A DNA stretch of 64,000 nt, taken from positions 41,019,779 through 41,083,778 of the forward strand of contig CM036754.1 of the NCBI GenBank assembly GCA_020796225.1. Reading direction: 5' to 3'. The DNA is from Arion vulgaris. Its lineage: Eukaryota > Mollusca > Gastropoda > Stylommatophora > Arionidae. The notes beneath the pieces were generated by a model. It searched no databases, had not been told where the DNA came from, and saw nothing but the letters and a program-made list of their open reading frames with translations. This document shows positions 43,202 to 53,930 of the stretch, piece by piece. Numbering within the stretch: position 1 is the stretch's first letter; each line of letters begins with the position of its first letter. The position numbers and the translations under genes were made by a program.

Positions 43202-45603
43202 ATCTTCCAGAGAATCATTGGTCTAATGACTCCAGAAGTACCAACAGCGGAAGAAACATTGACAAAGATAATACATCTATATTGAGCTCAGCACTTGGGA
43301 TAACAAAATCACAAGGGACAATTGACAGATCTTCAGAACGGCCTTCAGGTCAGTTTCCACCTCATATCCAGTCTCAACGAAGGGCATCTTCCGGTAACCA
43401 TTCACAAAGCTTAGATACTTCGATTGTCAGTGGCCACATGCCACGAAGATCTCTTACGCAAGCTTTGTCTAATCAAAACATTTCACGAACTCGCCCTGCT
43501 AGTGTCATGAGCCAGTCTCCGCACATCAGAAGAATTTATTCCAGACCTACTGGTGAGGACAGATCCAGACAACAGCAGACTGGATTCACTGAACAAAAGG
43601 TAAAGATATATTCTTCTGGAGGCATTGGGCCTCCACCTGTTGAAGGGATTCCGAACAATTTACAAAATCAGAAAAATAGACCACATATGCCAGAGAGATC
43701 AAAGTCTGTACCTCCGCAGTTGTTTAACAAGTTGGATGATTCCGATAGTGACTCAAGGGTGGATATGTCAGACTACAATACAGTTAGAACCAGAAATGAG
43801 CGGGAAATTGTTGGCAAAGATAGGCAGACACCAGATGGGCAAGATCAGAGAGCTGCCAGATCTTTCTCAAACATGAATTTAGTTAGAGAGCCAACAAGAG
43901 GTCGATCACGACCCACAAGTCAGTCACAGGAAATGCATGACTTCCAACAGCCCAACCAGCAACATTCCAACCAACAGCATTCCAACCAACAACAGCCCAA
44001 CCAGCAACAATCCAACCAACAACAGCCCAACCAGCAACAATCCAACCAACAACAGCCCAACCAGCAACAATCCAACCAACAACAGCCCTACCAACTACAG
44101 CCCAAGCAACAACCCAACCAACAACCCAACCAACAACAGCCCTACCAACAACAGTCCAGCCAGCATCACTCTAACCAACAGCTGTCCAGCGAACAGCATC
44201 CCAACCAGCAACATTCCAAACAACAACAGCCCTACCAACTACAGCCCAATCGTCAGTCCAACCAGCAACACTCTAACCAACAGCATCCCAGCTACCAACT
44301 GCAGCACAACCAACAACAGTCAACAACTCAAATGCAGCAGCAAGATCATTTGAAACACATTAGTCAAGCACCCGTCAGCTTCAGTAGGCAGCATAGAATG
44401 GGACAAATATCACTGAATCAGCAAGAAAATCTTCAAATGCCATTGGGTCAAGAAGAACACCAGGAATCTTCACAAAATCAAGCATCAAATTATAATTCTG
44501 GTACTCTGACTAGTTCACAGTCCACTATCGTGGGTCATCTGTCATCTTCCAGACCAGATTTTCTGCCCTTGACTCCACATGGGCAGCGTATTGTTAAAAG
44601 TGAAAACCTGCGGCAGAGACAAAACACTAATCCTGAAACGGCTGCTTATAATCAATCTCCTATCTATCCTCGATCACACTCCAGCATAGGAAGTATGTTG
44701 AGCAGCACATCTTCAAGTATTTCATCTGGTCATCCTCATGGGAGAAGCAACACGCCAGTATCTGGCCTCTCGCCTGGTCCTCCATTTGGGGTTAACAGAA
44801 CACCTGCATCTGGCCTCTTATCTGGGACAAACAACACACCTGGATCCGGTATCTCACCTGGTCTCCCATATAGAATAAAAAACACTTCTGTTTCAGGCTT
44901 TTCACCTGCATCTCCATATGAAATGAACAACACACCTGCTTCAAACTTATCCCCTGGTCATCAATATGGAAGAAGCAGCACACCTGTTCAACCTGGAAGG
45001 CAAGGTTTTCTTGCAAACCAGCACGGCAGGAACAACCAGGAAAAATTACCAAGCCACCATGCCACTGATCTTCCTGGTGGTGAACACACAGGGGATTTCC
45101 CAGATTATACTACAAACAGAGATCTCAGACCTGTGTATGGAGTCTATGAGCCTAAAGACATTCCTGCATCCGATTCTTATTCTCCGTCACGGACACAGCT
45201 TGTAACCAACAGTCATTCCACATCATTTAACACACCACAACAACCCCCACGGAGCAGTTCACGGGGACCCCTTCACACCCACAAATCTGTTAACCCCTCA
45301 AAGTCAGATAATATCCCAGACCACCCAACATCACCATCACCACAACTTGCAGCCGCGCCACAAGTCAGATCTCAAGGGAGACAATCAAACAGTTACAGCC
45401 ACAATAATAATCAGTCACAGTTGTTTTCTCCTGGCCAGCTAAATATAGAAGACCAAACAGCAAGCGTCTCTGAACCACATATTTTACAAGTTTCTCCTCA
45501 ATCAAAGACTGTTCCACAGACTCAACCTGTACCAGACAAGGACTTGGAGACAGAACAACAGAAGACTAGAAATTCCACCTGGTATGAGTATGGATGTGTG
45601 TAG
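43202..45603 (+). CDS. CCDC88: CCDC88 exon q, part 2: low-complexity tail and Gly-Cys-Val C-terminus
   Basis: Continuous 800-codon frame ending at TAG 45601-45603. In order: Ser/Arg-rich segment with basic clusters (RRASSGNHSQS, RSRPTSQSQE), a Gln/Asn/Pro repeat (43945-44340), a Ser-rich block, a degenerate repeat around NTPxSGLSPG (about 44740-44995), a Pro/Ser/Gln stretch, and the terminus NSTWYEYGCV. The last three residues match the Daple PDZ ligand that binds Dishevelled. No folded domain is visible; the tail is likely disordered, as in all CCDC88 proteins. A potential splice donor (G/GTATGAGT, 45582) lies inside the Trp codon just before the ligand. Confidence 0.9.
43945..44340 (+). repeat. 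CCDC88: In-frame Gln/Asn/Pro coding minisatellite
   Basis: Repeats of about 30 nt built from CAACAACAGCCCAACCAG-like units; protein QQPNQQQSN and variants (QQHSN, QQPYQLQP). Stays in frame throughout, so array length polymorphism would be in codon multiples. Confidence 0.9.
44740..44995 (+). repeat. CCDC88: Degenerate ~20-residue protein repeat, NTPxSGLSPG core
   Basis: Five to six copies: SNTPVSGLSPG, NRTPASGLLSG, NNTPGSGISPG, KNTSVSGFSPA, NNTPASNLSPG, SSTPV. Ser/Thr-Pro pairs recur at fixed spacing, as in proline-directed phosphorylation clusters (inference). Confidence 0.88.
45592..45600 (+). other. CCDC88: C-terminal PDZ-binding motif Gly-Cys-Val
   Basis: GGA TGT GTG followed by TAG. 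Daple uses the same three residues to bind the Dishevelled PDZ domain in Wnt signalling; Girdin lacks them. Confidence 0.88.
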
Positions 45604-45639
45604 TCTATGTGGCACATAGTGATAGTTAAACTTTTGTTC

Positions 45640-45960
45640 ATCTCAGGTAGCATCTCTCCACCAATTCCTCATCTGGATCATCTTTTTAAGATCCACTTTT
45701 AGGGCTCCGGCATCTATTCTATTGTTCTTTTTCTGGGGCTAATCAGTCTTTCCACCATTGCCTTCATTTGTGAGCTCTTCCTTTAGGGCCGCATCTTTCT
45801 ATTGTTCTTTTCTGGTGCTAATCAGTCTTTCCACCATTGCTTATTTGAGCTCTTCTTTAGGCTCCACATCTCTTCTTTGTTCTTCTTCTGGTGCTAATCA
45901 GTCTTTTCACCATTGCTTTCATTTGTGGTGTCTTCATTTCTGTACTCTTCCTTTCAGACT
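45640..45960. repeat. ~80-bp repeat, 3-4 copies
   Basis: Unit includes TTCTGGTGCTAATCAGTCTT, TCCACCATTGC, TTTGTGAGCTCTTCCTTTAG, ATCTCTTCTTTGTTC. In the 3' UTR or last intron. Confidence 0.85.
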
Positions 45961-46039
45961 CTGACATTTAAAAAAATTAAAGATAGGAATATTTCTTAAG
46001 TGTGTCTGACATAGAGAAAATAACTTGTGAACATCTCTG

Positions 46040-46410
46040 ACAAATGTTTGTAATATTTGAAGTTTTGTAATCTGTTCTTGATCAATTGTTTTGTAATTTT
46101 GTTTTAATTAATTGTTTTGTAATATTTTCTAAATTAATTTTTTTGCACTTTCTTAATTAATTGTTTTGCACTTTCTTAATTAATTGTTTTGCAATTTCTT
46201 AATTAATTGTTAAATTTGTAATTAATTGTTTTGTGATCTTTTCTTGATTAATGGAATTGCAATTTCTTAATTAATGTTTTAACAATTTCTTGATTATTTG
46301 TTTTGCAATCTCTGATTAATTGTTTTGTGATTCTCTTCTTGATTAATTGTTTTACAATTTCATAATTCATTATTTTAAAAAAAACTCTGGATTCATTATT
46401 TTACAGTTTT
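46040..46410. repeat. ~24-bp AT-rich repeat TTAATTAATTGTTTTGCAAT
   Basis: About 14 degenerate copies separated by TTCTTGA. Confidence 0.85.
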
Positions 46411-46839
46411 TTAAAATCAGTTACAGTCTCTTTTGTTCATTATTTTGTGCATGAGCCAGCTTTGACCACTTCCACTATGGTTAATCAGATCTGGCACCAT
46501 GCTACAGTATAACTCAGTATAAGCTGTGCTATAAAGTCTGGTTCTATATTTTGTCAAATCTACTCAGTAATCTATCTGTAGAAATGTGTGTCCTATTGGA
46601 TAATATTAAGATAGAGTCATCGACATCAGTATAAGAGAGAACAGAACCTTGCTTGAATTACTTTGAGAAACACAAAAAATGAAGTGATTTAGCCACTTAA
46701 GCCTCCATACTACTGGTATTCTCAACTTTCTTATCTCTCAGTAAAATTAGGTGATACATAACAGTTACTATTAAGAATGCAACCAAACACCACTGTATTT
46801 CTACAACAAATTGTAAATCGTCTTCTACAACAGAACATT

Positions 46840-46965
46840 AGGAAAGAAGGTGAGAGGTAGACCACGAAAAGAGATAGATGGCATAACAGAATCGTGTCAA
46901 AAGCAAAATAACTATCACCCAAGCTACAAGAGCAGTGCTAGACAAAAACAGAAAACGGCAACATG
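46840..46965 (+). mobile_element. LINE tail fragment
   Basis: KVRGRPRKEIDGITES in a short frame, the GRPR segment. Confidence 0.6.
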
Positions 46966-47028
46966 GTAACAGTGTGACAACAAAAAAAGACAATTGGACA
47001 ATATTTCTCCATGTTTTTGATGGTTGAG

Positions 47029-47886
47029 TTAACCCTTTCGCCCTGTATTATTTTGACCTCTGGGCGCATTTATTTTGCGATTCAAATTTAACATTCAATG
47101 TCAATTAGTTTAATCCTTTATAACTCTTGTACTGTTTCTCTAAAGTATGACATATTGTATATTAAATTGTTGCTAATTGGATGTGGAATACATTAATATA
47201 ATAATATTTTACATTAGGTGATATACGTTTGAGAAAATTAGATTATTGTAGCATTACTATTTTGAAAAAACGAAAAATCATAAAAAATATTTTTACTCTC
47301 CGGTTTGTATTACATCTTAATATTCATAGATGTTTCCAGAAGTAGTATTTAAATGATAATCCATGTGCGAACATATTCTATAAGTTTCATCTAACTAGGT
47401 GCAGTAGTTTTTATAATATTCACTTTTAGTGCGGACACGTCAATAAATGGAATGTGGAACGCCCATTCTTTAGATGCAATTATTACATTAGACTTACAAC
47501 TATCGATACTGCATTTCATAAACAATCAAAAAGTCGTTATTGCCATCAATTAAATCTTCTTCATTACTATCACAAGTTATAATTTGATCTAACAGTACTC
47601 AAGATTACACTGTAAACATCGTCGGAATCATTAACGTTAAAAAAAAGTCCCGACTTGAACACAATAGTACACTGCTTTCCCTCTTTCAAATCTTTGTTAA
47701 ATGGAGATAGTAATGTACCTACATATATGTACTTTCCGTTTCTGAAGATTTTTTAACTTCAGTAAAGGGGTTCTGAAGATACATTCGTTTCCGTGAACAG
47801 ACATCCAAAAGCCGATATATCGGTTCTGCTACATCATGAACATTACTCTGAACCGATATATCGGCTCTGCAGTCCCGTTGGGTTAA
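47029..47886. mobile_element. TTAA-flanked piggyBac-type MITE (850 bp)
   Basis: TTAA at 47029-47032 and 47883-47886. Ends CCCTTTCGCCCTG and (inverted) CCCAACGGGACTG: the CCC start is typical of piggyBac. Near the right end the palindrome CCGATATATCGG occurs twice (47812-47823 and 47853-47864). It is not closely related in its ends to the transposon at 5345. Confidence 0.82.
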
Positions 47887-47984
47887 GACTAATGAACTAA
47901 CTCTTTAAAATTAAATTTTGCTACACAAACTTTTGCAATGAAAAACTGTCATAGTGTTAGGAACAATGTTAACATTGTGTTCCA

Positions 47985-48690
47985 TTAGGAACGATGAATC
48001 GTAAAACTAATATAAACATTATGGATAGGCTGTGAACTTTGAATCGTAAAACTAATATAAACAGTATGGATAGGCTGTGAACACTGAATCATAAAACTAA
48101 TACAAACATGGATAGGCTGTGAACTTTGAATCGTAAAACTAATACAAACATTATGGATAGGCTGTGAACGCTGGATCATAATACTAATACAAACATGGAT
48201 AGGCTGTGAACTTTGAATCGTAAAACTAATACAAACATTATGGATAGGCTGTGAACGCTGGATCATAATACTAATACAAACATGGGTAGGCTGTGAACTT
48301 TGAATCGTAAAAAATAATACAAACATTATGGATAGGCTGTAAGGATGAATTGAAAAACTAATACAAACATGGATAGGCTGTGAATGCTAAATCGTAAAAC
48401 TAATACAAATGTTATTCATAAGCTGTGAACTCTGAATAAAAAAACTAATACAAATGTTATGGATAGGCTGTGAATGCTGAATCGTAAAATTAATACAAAT
48501 GTTATTGATAGGCGATGAACTCTGAATCGTAAAACTAATACAAATGTTATTGATAGGCTGTGAACTCCGAATTGAAAAACTAATGCAAACATTATGGATA
48601 GTCTGTGAAGGATGAATTGAAAAACTAATGCAAACATTATGGATAGTCTGTGAAGGATGAATTGAAAAACTAATACAAATGTTATAAATA
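47985..48690. repeat. ~45-57-bp satellite, about 14 copies
   Basis: Unit AAACTAATACAAACATTATG / GATAGGCTGTGAACTTTGAA / TCGTA. Higher-order alternation of copies with and without ATTATG. Confidence 0.9.
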
Positions 48691-48744
48691 AGTTGTTGCC
48701 TTATGCTTCTTTTGAAGCAGGAAAAATGATGAAGAAGAATGAAT

Positions 48745-48985
48745 TATTTCTCCTTCGAACGCTTCATATTGATCACTTGATCACTCTTATGGGATTTAAG
48801 TCTAAGAGCGATTATACATTGGGCCAGTTATGCGCCTACAAGTAGGCCAGCACATATGATTTTTGTAACATTTTTACTTACTAGGTAGCTTCCCAAGGCC
48901 CCTACCTCAGTCGCCTCTTACGCCTTGTAGATCGCAGTGTTACTATTCTTTGCTGCCTTTGCGGTCCCCGGCAACACACTGGCGG
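48745..48985 (-). mobile_element. SINE-like repeat family 1
   Basis: CTTCGAACGCTTCATATTGA, AGTTATGCGCCTACAAGTAG, CCCCTACCTCAGTCGCCTCT, CCCGGCAACACACTGGCG. Ends about 155 bp before the candidate exon at 49144. Confidence 0.82.
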
Positions 48986-49143
48986 AAATAATTATTTTTC
49001 TTTCATTTCCTTATTTTATGTGGTGCAATGTCATGCTGTTGTATGCTGGATGTCTTAGTTGTTTAATTTATGCATGCCCTAGATCTCCACAGACGCTGTT
49101 GTTGTTCTTTGTGCTAAAGTGTTTGTCATTTCTTTTTTAACAG

Positions 49144-49375
49144 GTCGTCTCGTAGGTCTTGACCAATCACCATCAGAACAGTATTGCATGCAAACATGGC
49201 TTGTTGGAATGGATATTTGTCTGTACTAGTTGTTGGACATTGAGCATTTAACTTCAATGTGTATTTTTTAAATGGAATTAATTGTTTCATTTGTTGTTGT
49301 TTTTTTATTGCTTGTGTGGTAGATTTCAACAGTCATTTTAATTTCATGAATCAAAGAATAAAATATTAAAAATTT
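49144..49375 (+). CDS. CCDC88: Candidate alternative last exon (tail WSSRRS) with poly(A) signal
   Basis: Acceptor GTCATTTCTTTTTTAACAG is excellent. Joined to a donor at 45582 (phase 2, TG/G) it reads W-S-S-R-R-S-stop (TGA at 49160-49162), replacing WYEYGCV. AATAAA lies at 49357-49362, about 195 nt after the stop. Only 6 codons are coding; the rest would be 3' UTR. It could equally be a non-coding 3' UTR exon or chance. Support is splice-site quality, phase fit and the well-placed AATAAA. Confidence 0.4.
49357..49362 (+). terminator. Polyadenylation signal AATAAA
   Basis: Sequence GAATAAAATATT at the end of the candidate alternative exon. For the unspliced form ending at 45603 I see only a variant ATTAAA at 45976-45981. 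Confidence 0.45.
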
Positions 49376-49384
49376 GTACAATTC

Positions 49385-49605
49385 TTCATTTTTGGTGGGA
49401 GACATTAAGAAACAACAGATCAAATAGTTCTGACATGCGTCCTGGTTGCCAATAGAGAGTCTCCCTCAAAGAGAAATAGCATTCAGATGCAATGTCAACA
49501 GACCTAGAGGATGACCATGAAAATGATGGATCGACGGAATATCAGAAGCACTAAATTCCACCTTGTACAAAGCTCATAAGAAGGCTCGCTACAGGTGCCT
49601 ATTTT
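49385..49605 (+). mobile_element. LINE tail fragment
   Basis: KKQQIK-stop-F-stop-HAS and PRG-stop-P-stop-K-W-DGISEALN: decayed copy of the QQIKWFGH / GRPRKRW segment. Confidence 0.65.
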
Positions 49606-50215
49606 TCGGCCTGAAGCTGAAAGGCAAAACAGTGATTAGAGAATAGATAGATAGACATTTGTTTTAATGGATAGAGTCAGCAAGACACTAAAAACAACTC
49701 AATATAACAACAGTCCAAGCTACCCACCGGGAGAACAACAAAAACAACTGTACATCCCTCTTCTCTTCAATGCTTCATGGCACATGCAGTAGAACAAAAC
49801 AAGAAGAATGAAGAAGCATAACCAAAATTGAAGTATCAGCAAACTGCTATAAATCTAGTCAGCACTAACATCTAACCAGATTTAACAAGTTATTCTGGTT
49901 ATAATAAATTAAAACTGATTTCATGTGTGGTTATATCAAATATCTTCACATTTTAGTCTTGTAATATGTAGTCAGTCCTTGCTTAGCCAGATTTTAACAG
50001 TTCAACATACCAATTTTTTATAAATTTAATTATGTGTGAAGTAAGAAATTTTTAACTGGGAAATATAACTTTGTGATCTTAGCAAATTGGTAGTATTTAA
50101 ATTAAAGTTTCCTTGTTATGATATGTAATAACTGTACCGTTTCATAACACTGAAATTAATTAATTGTACAGTTTTGTACCACATAACTTGATAACGGTAG
50201 CAATAAATTTGCAAG
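49606..50215. other. Intergenic or intronic AT-rich sequence, nothing recognised
   Basis: No repeat shared elsewhere and no coding signal seen. Confidence 0.4.
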
Positions 50216-50219
50216 TTAT

Positions 50220-50440
50220 CATAAGTTTATAGTGAAGACAGTAAATAAAGAGCTTATGAAGAGAACAAGACAGATTCCAGTGGACTGAGATGTGAAGAAA
50301 AGACTCTGGTGCTGGATGGAACATACCTTGCGAAAACCTGAGAGGACTATAACCAAAAAGGCTCTTTCCTGGAACCCACATGATAAATGAGATTGAATCC
50401 TAAAAATACATAGAAAAGAGATTTTGAGGTAGAAATCTTT
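50220..50440 (+). mobile_element. LINE tail
   Basis: VKKRLWCWMEHTLRKPERTI and TKKALSWNPHDK in one frame. Confidence 0.75.
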
Positions 50441-50714
50441 TTTTTTTTTTTGTCTCTGGATGGAATTATTTTTTAGTTCCTAAAAAAGTTGCATGAGTAG
50501 TTTAGCAAAACTCAAATATTGTTTTTATAAATATGATTTACAATATGACTTATTATATTTCAAATTGAAGACAAATGAATGTAGTTTCACAAAATATTTA
50601 CTGTATTTACAAATATAATGCAGTGTAAACTATGCAGGAAAAATATTAGCATGTATTAAAAATTGAAATGGGTAGCACAAAAATCCAACTTATCAAGGTT
50701 CTTGATGAACAATT

Positions 50715-51075
50715 GGTTGAATTCTTCTTCTTCTGGGTTCTCACTAGATGGGATTTCGGATTCTCTAATAAAGGCAGTCGTCTGCCTCAGATTATCAGCC
50801 ACGCCATACAGTTTGAATGCCCAAATGTGCCATGACGTGGATCGCATAACAAAACCATTATCATGGTTATATATTCAGGTCTTGTATGAATGAACATGAA
50901 AATCGTGATATATCCTTTACAGGACGTAGCCATCAACCACAGTAAATGAGTCGTTAATTTTCTAGGCACCACTTATACTTTCTTCTTCTGCGTTCTCACT
51001 AGATTGGGATTTCGGATTCTCTATTAAAGGCAGCCGTCTGCCTCAGGCAGCCACGCCATACAGTTTGTCTTGGAT
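50715..51075. repeat. Duplicated ~100-bp LINE piece flanking a SINE fragment
   Basis: TTCTTCTTCTGGGTTCTCAC TAGATGGGATTTCGGATTCT with CAGTCGTCTGCCTCAG at 50720-50815 recurs at 50980-51065; between them is a minus-strand family-3 SINE end (TATCCTTTACAGGACGTAG). Confidence 0.75.
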
Positions 51076-51349
51076 GCTGGTGTAAATGGGCCACCTCTTT
51101 CTTCTCAAGTTTGCATACTGGGGGCAGTTCTGTAGGATATAATTCCTATGATTTCTGCTTCACCGTTTGTGTTGACCTCTTCCCGCAGTAAGTTTTGGCT
51201 ACCCTTGTGATGGTAGGTCTGACATTCTTACTGCGTGGCTAAATCTCCGAGGCAGATTGGCAACCGTAGAATCCGTTATCCCATTCCTCATTGTGAGGGT
51301 CGTTGCACCATGTTATGCGCCTTACGGCCTGGTGCATCCGTTTTCTGCA

Positions 51350-51500
51350 AGCATTTGTTTCGGGTTAGCATTCCCTAGCGGACACATGCATCCGATTTCA
51401 TCCAAACTTCCTTAGTCGCCTCTTATGACATGCATGGCAGGTAACAGTGGTTCTATTCTTTACATCCCAAATTTGAGCCCCGGTAATCACTCGGGCGAAC
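51350..51500 (-). mobile_element. SINE-like repeat, relative of family 1
   Basis: CGGACACATGCATCCGATTT, CGCCTCTTATGACATGCATG, GTAACAGTGGTTCTATTCTT; close to 10760-10860. Confidence 0.75.
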
Positions 51501-51509
51501 AGGTTGAAT

Positions 51510-52235
51510 AAGCTAGTCTGATTGCTCTCTTTATATTGGTAATCCATTTATGAATACATAAACATTAAGAAAATTGTGATTCGATGCATTGTTTATTGTT
51601 TACAAAAGCATCATGACTATTCATGAAAAATCTCTAGTTTGTTTGGTCACAGTGTATCCTGGAATGAATGGTAAACACTGTTTCACTTCTATTTCTAGCA
51701 TAAACCACAATGATGATATGTATTCATTATTGTTCACACTTCAATTTTAAGTAGTTTTTGGGGGTTTTTCCAATACTTTTTGCCTCACAGCGTTAGGATA
51801 AGTAGTTTCATAAGACTTTTAAGTAGTTTCAGGTTAATATAAAAGTTGGATAGGAGCGGAAAGTAATGGAAAAGCAACGAAATATGTACACTATTTAAAA
51901 TTGACAATACCTCCCTGCGATAAGCCTAGTGAATCTTTATTTAAAGTGGCGGCATATATGCAATCAGTTACAAAACTCATATCTAAGATGGTTACTTCAG
52001 ATGTATATATTTTCTAAGTAATGTTTTCTTCATTTTTTCCTTGCTTGGTTGCTGTGCAACTTAGTGAATTGTTGTGTTGTTACGTCATATGTGTGTAAAT
52101 ATAGGTTATGTTGTTGCTATTCATTGAAATCACTATGAAATCAAAACATTTTGGTGTTGTTTGCTTTTACAAGATGGCAATTGTGGGATTAATTTTATGA
52201 CATTGTTTGTTAAAGCTAAAACAGAAAATAAACTA
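51510..52235. other. AT-rich sequence, nothing recognised
   Basis: No frame or repeat that I can support. Confidence 0.4.
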
Positions 52236-52244
52236 GGCCAAGGT

Positions 52245-52385
52245 GTTCTATTTCAACAAATCGACAGTGTACAAGTATTATGAGCTTCTGGAAAAAACAA
52301 ATTACCAAACACAGGATTCGAACCACAAACCCATATTTCTTAAGGCACCCATTGCCTAGCTCAGCAATACAAGCGTTTTTCAAAA
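52245..52385 (-). mobile_element. tRNA-derived SINE family 8
   Basis: Contains ACAGGATTCGAACCACAAAC (inverted B box GGTTCGAATCCTGT) and GACAGTGTACAAGTATTATG. Copies at 53568-53695 (-) and 53795-53930 (+). Confidence 0.82.
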
Positions 52386-52414
52386 ACTACAGCAGCACAG
52401 ATTTTTTACTGCTT

Positions 52415-52550
52415 CTTCTTCTTTTGTGAACACTCCATACCAACCACTCTGTTAACCACTCTGTGGGATTTGTATGTGATCTGAGCCTAAGAGCAAGTAT
52501 ACGTTGTGCCAGTTATGCACCTACAAGTAGGCCAGCACATCCGATTCCAC
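52415..52550 (-). mobile_element. SINE-like repeat family 1, truncated
   Basis: CTTCTTCTTTTGTGAACACT, CTGTTAACCACTCTGTGGG, AGTTATGCACCTACAAGTAG. Confidence 0.8.
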
Positions 52551-53000
52551 CTTGTGGAGCATGAACCCCAACAGTTGTTCGCCACTTTTCCTGGTCTTTG
52601 GCCAGTTTTTTTCCTGGTCTTTGGCCAGTTTTTTTCCAGGTCTTTGGCCAGTTTTTTCCAGGTCTTTGCGTTTCATGGTCTCCCAGGATAGTCCAGCAAC
52701 TTTCAGTTCCTCAAGAAGACTCTGTCTCTGTTAAGGACGTCCCTTTAGGATGTTCCGTTTTCCTCATGGGTTTCACTCTAGTGCTTGTCTAGTGACACCT
52801 GACTGTTTCTTTCATAGGATATGCCTTACCCATTGCAATTTTCTCCTTTTTTACCTGTGTCATCATGGGTTCCTGTCTTGTTCTTATCATGTGTTTGCAA
52901 CTCTGTCATACCATCTCAGTCTGGAAATATGCCAAAAACATCTTTTGACAAAGATGGTCTGAATCTTATTTGTATTTAACTTTGTGACTCGCCACCATGC
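52547..53000 (-). mobile_element. LINE tail, minus strand, with 3-fold 23-bp repeat
   Basis: CTGGTCTTTGGCCAGTTTTT repeated at 52591-52672; minus-strand sense matches the HQWRTTVDAL-type LINE end seen on the + strand at 63430-63620 (shared TCCAGGATAGTCNAGCA, TTCCTCAAGAAGA inverted). Confidence 0.7.
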
Positions 53001-53009
53001 AGCATAGGC

Positions 53010-53480
53010 AAAAGACAATTGGGAGCAGTTGGTCAAAGACAGACAGCCGCGATGAGTGGCAGTGAGGGATGGCTCGAAAAGAATAGAAACACTCACATAT
53101 GGAGGCAAGAGAGGCAAAAGGCCATCCTCTTCATCAGCTCCAGTTTCATCAGCAGCAACGGTGGCAAAGATTGCCACTAAAGAGTACTCACAAAATAGAT
53201 GAGACTGCAGTAAAACTATTTGATTGGCAAACACGTAATCACAAAGTACTGTAGTTTTACAAATTACAAAACAATGACAAAATACAGCAACGTTTCACCA
53301 ACAAGGTCGGTTCGCTTGCTTGATAAAGGCCTTGTTGGTCGAAACGTTGCTGTATTTTGTCATTGTTTTTGTAATTTGTAAAACTACAGTACTTTGTGAT
53401 TACGTGTTTTGCTAAAGAATAGGACATTACAGCCACAACATATGTTGTGATTCAGCACAGAACAAACTATGTGATGCAAA
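53010..53480. repeat. Dispersed repeat split by a palindromic insertion
   Basis: Left part to about 53190 and right part from about 53425 match consecutive parts of 14555-14800; the palindrome at 53223-53415 lies between. CTAAAGAGTA and CTAAAGAATA flank the inserted block, a possible target duplication. Confidence 0.7.
53223..53415. repeat. Near-perfect ~85-bp-arm palindrome
   Basis: CACGTAATCACAAAGTACTG ... AAATACAGCAACGTTTCACC on the left is matched inverted by GGTCGAAACGTTGCTGTATT ... CAGTACTTTGTGATTACGTG on the right; a short spacer with GCTTGCTTGATAAAGG lies between. Confidence 0.92.
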
Positions 53481-53567
53481 ACCTATTGTCTCCTGAGACA
53501 GAGCTGAGAACAAGGAGTTTTTGTAAGAATCCCAGGGGAAGGAGTGGAAGCCAATGAACGTGATCAA

Positions 53568-53695
53568 TAAATAGACAGTGTACAAGTATTAGGAGCTTCC
53601 AAAAACAAATGGCCAAACACAGGATTCGAACCATTTACCCTTATTTCTTATGGCACCCATTGCATTGCCTAGCAATACAAGCTTTCTTATGAACA
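53568..53695 (-). mobile_element. tRNA-derived SINE family 8
   Basis: GACAGTGTACAAGTATTAGG, ACAGGATTCGAACCATTTAC, GGCACCCATTGCATTGCCTA. Confidence 0.82.
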
Positions 53696-53794
53696 CAACC
53701 AGCGAGCCATTAAAAAAATGGCTTAACTGAGGAGTGTCTTTCACAAACGCTTTGTTTTTGCTAGACACAGAACAATCAGGTACAAACACATGCT

Positions 53795-53930
53795 ATAGTT
53801 TATTGTGCTTGTATATTGAGCTAGGCAGCCAGTGCCATAAGCAATAAGGATTAGTAGTTTGAATCTTGTGTTTGGTCATTTGTTTGTTCGGAAGCTCCTA
53901 ATAGTTGTACACTGTCTATTGATTGATCTG
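53795..53930 (+). mobile_element. tRNA-derived SINE family 8, inverted relative to neighbour
   Basis: GTGCTTGTATATTGAGCTAG, AGTTTGAATCTTGTGTTTGG, GGAAGCTCCTAATAGTTGTA. Forms an inverted pair with 53568-53695. Confidence 0.82.

Larger units (their letters stand above)
1731..45603 (+). other. CCDC88: Gene locus: CCDC88 family (Girdin/Daple-like), 3' part, 17 coding exons
   Basis: Vertebrate CCDC88 proteins are large cytoplasmic scaffolds with an N-terminal Hook domain, a long coiled coil, a GBA motif that activates Galpha-i, and (Daple) a C-terminal Gly-Cys-Val ligand for the Dishevelled PDZ domain. The visible exons encode roughly 1,870 codons: coiled coil, basic patch, Ser/Asn/Gln-rich tail with GBA motif, and the ending WYEYGCV. 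Alignment with Girdin from memory is strong over stretches such as LRRQKERLEEKIMDNY and SEYESLVAEHGSLK. Splice phases match at nearly every junction; exceptions are a one-base break in the 19633 exon and an unresolved phase between the exons at 41125 and 42430. The 5' end of the gene is outside the window. Having both GBA motif and PDZ ligand makes it Daple-like; a single pre-duplication ortholog of CCDC88A/B/C is expected in an invertebrate. Confidence 0.93.

Noticed and set aside
42281..45603. Separate gene starting at ATG 43282
   Set aside because: Same frame as the upstream CCDC88 tail; only the TAA at 43180 divides them, so it is one coding region with a stop or mini-intron.
52887..53234. 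Minus-strand 115-residue frame
   Set aside because: Lies over a dispersed repeat and the palindrome edge; no recognisable protein.
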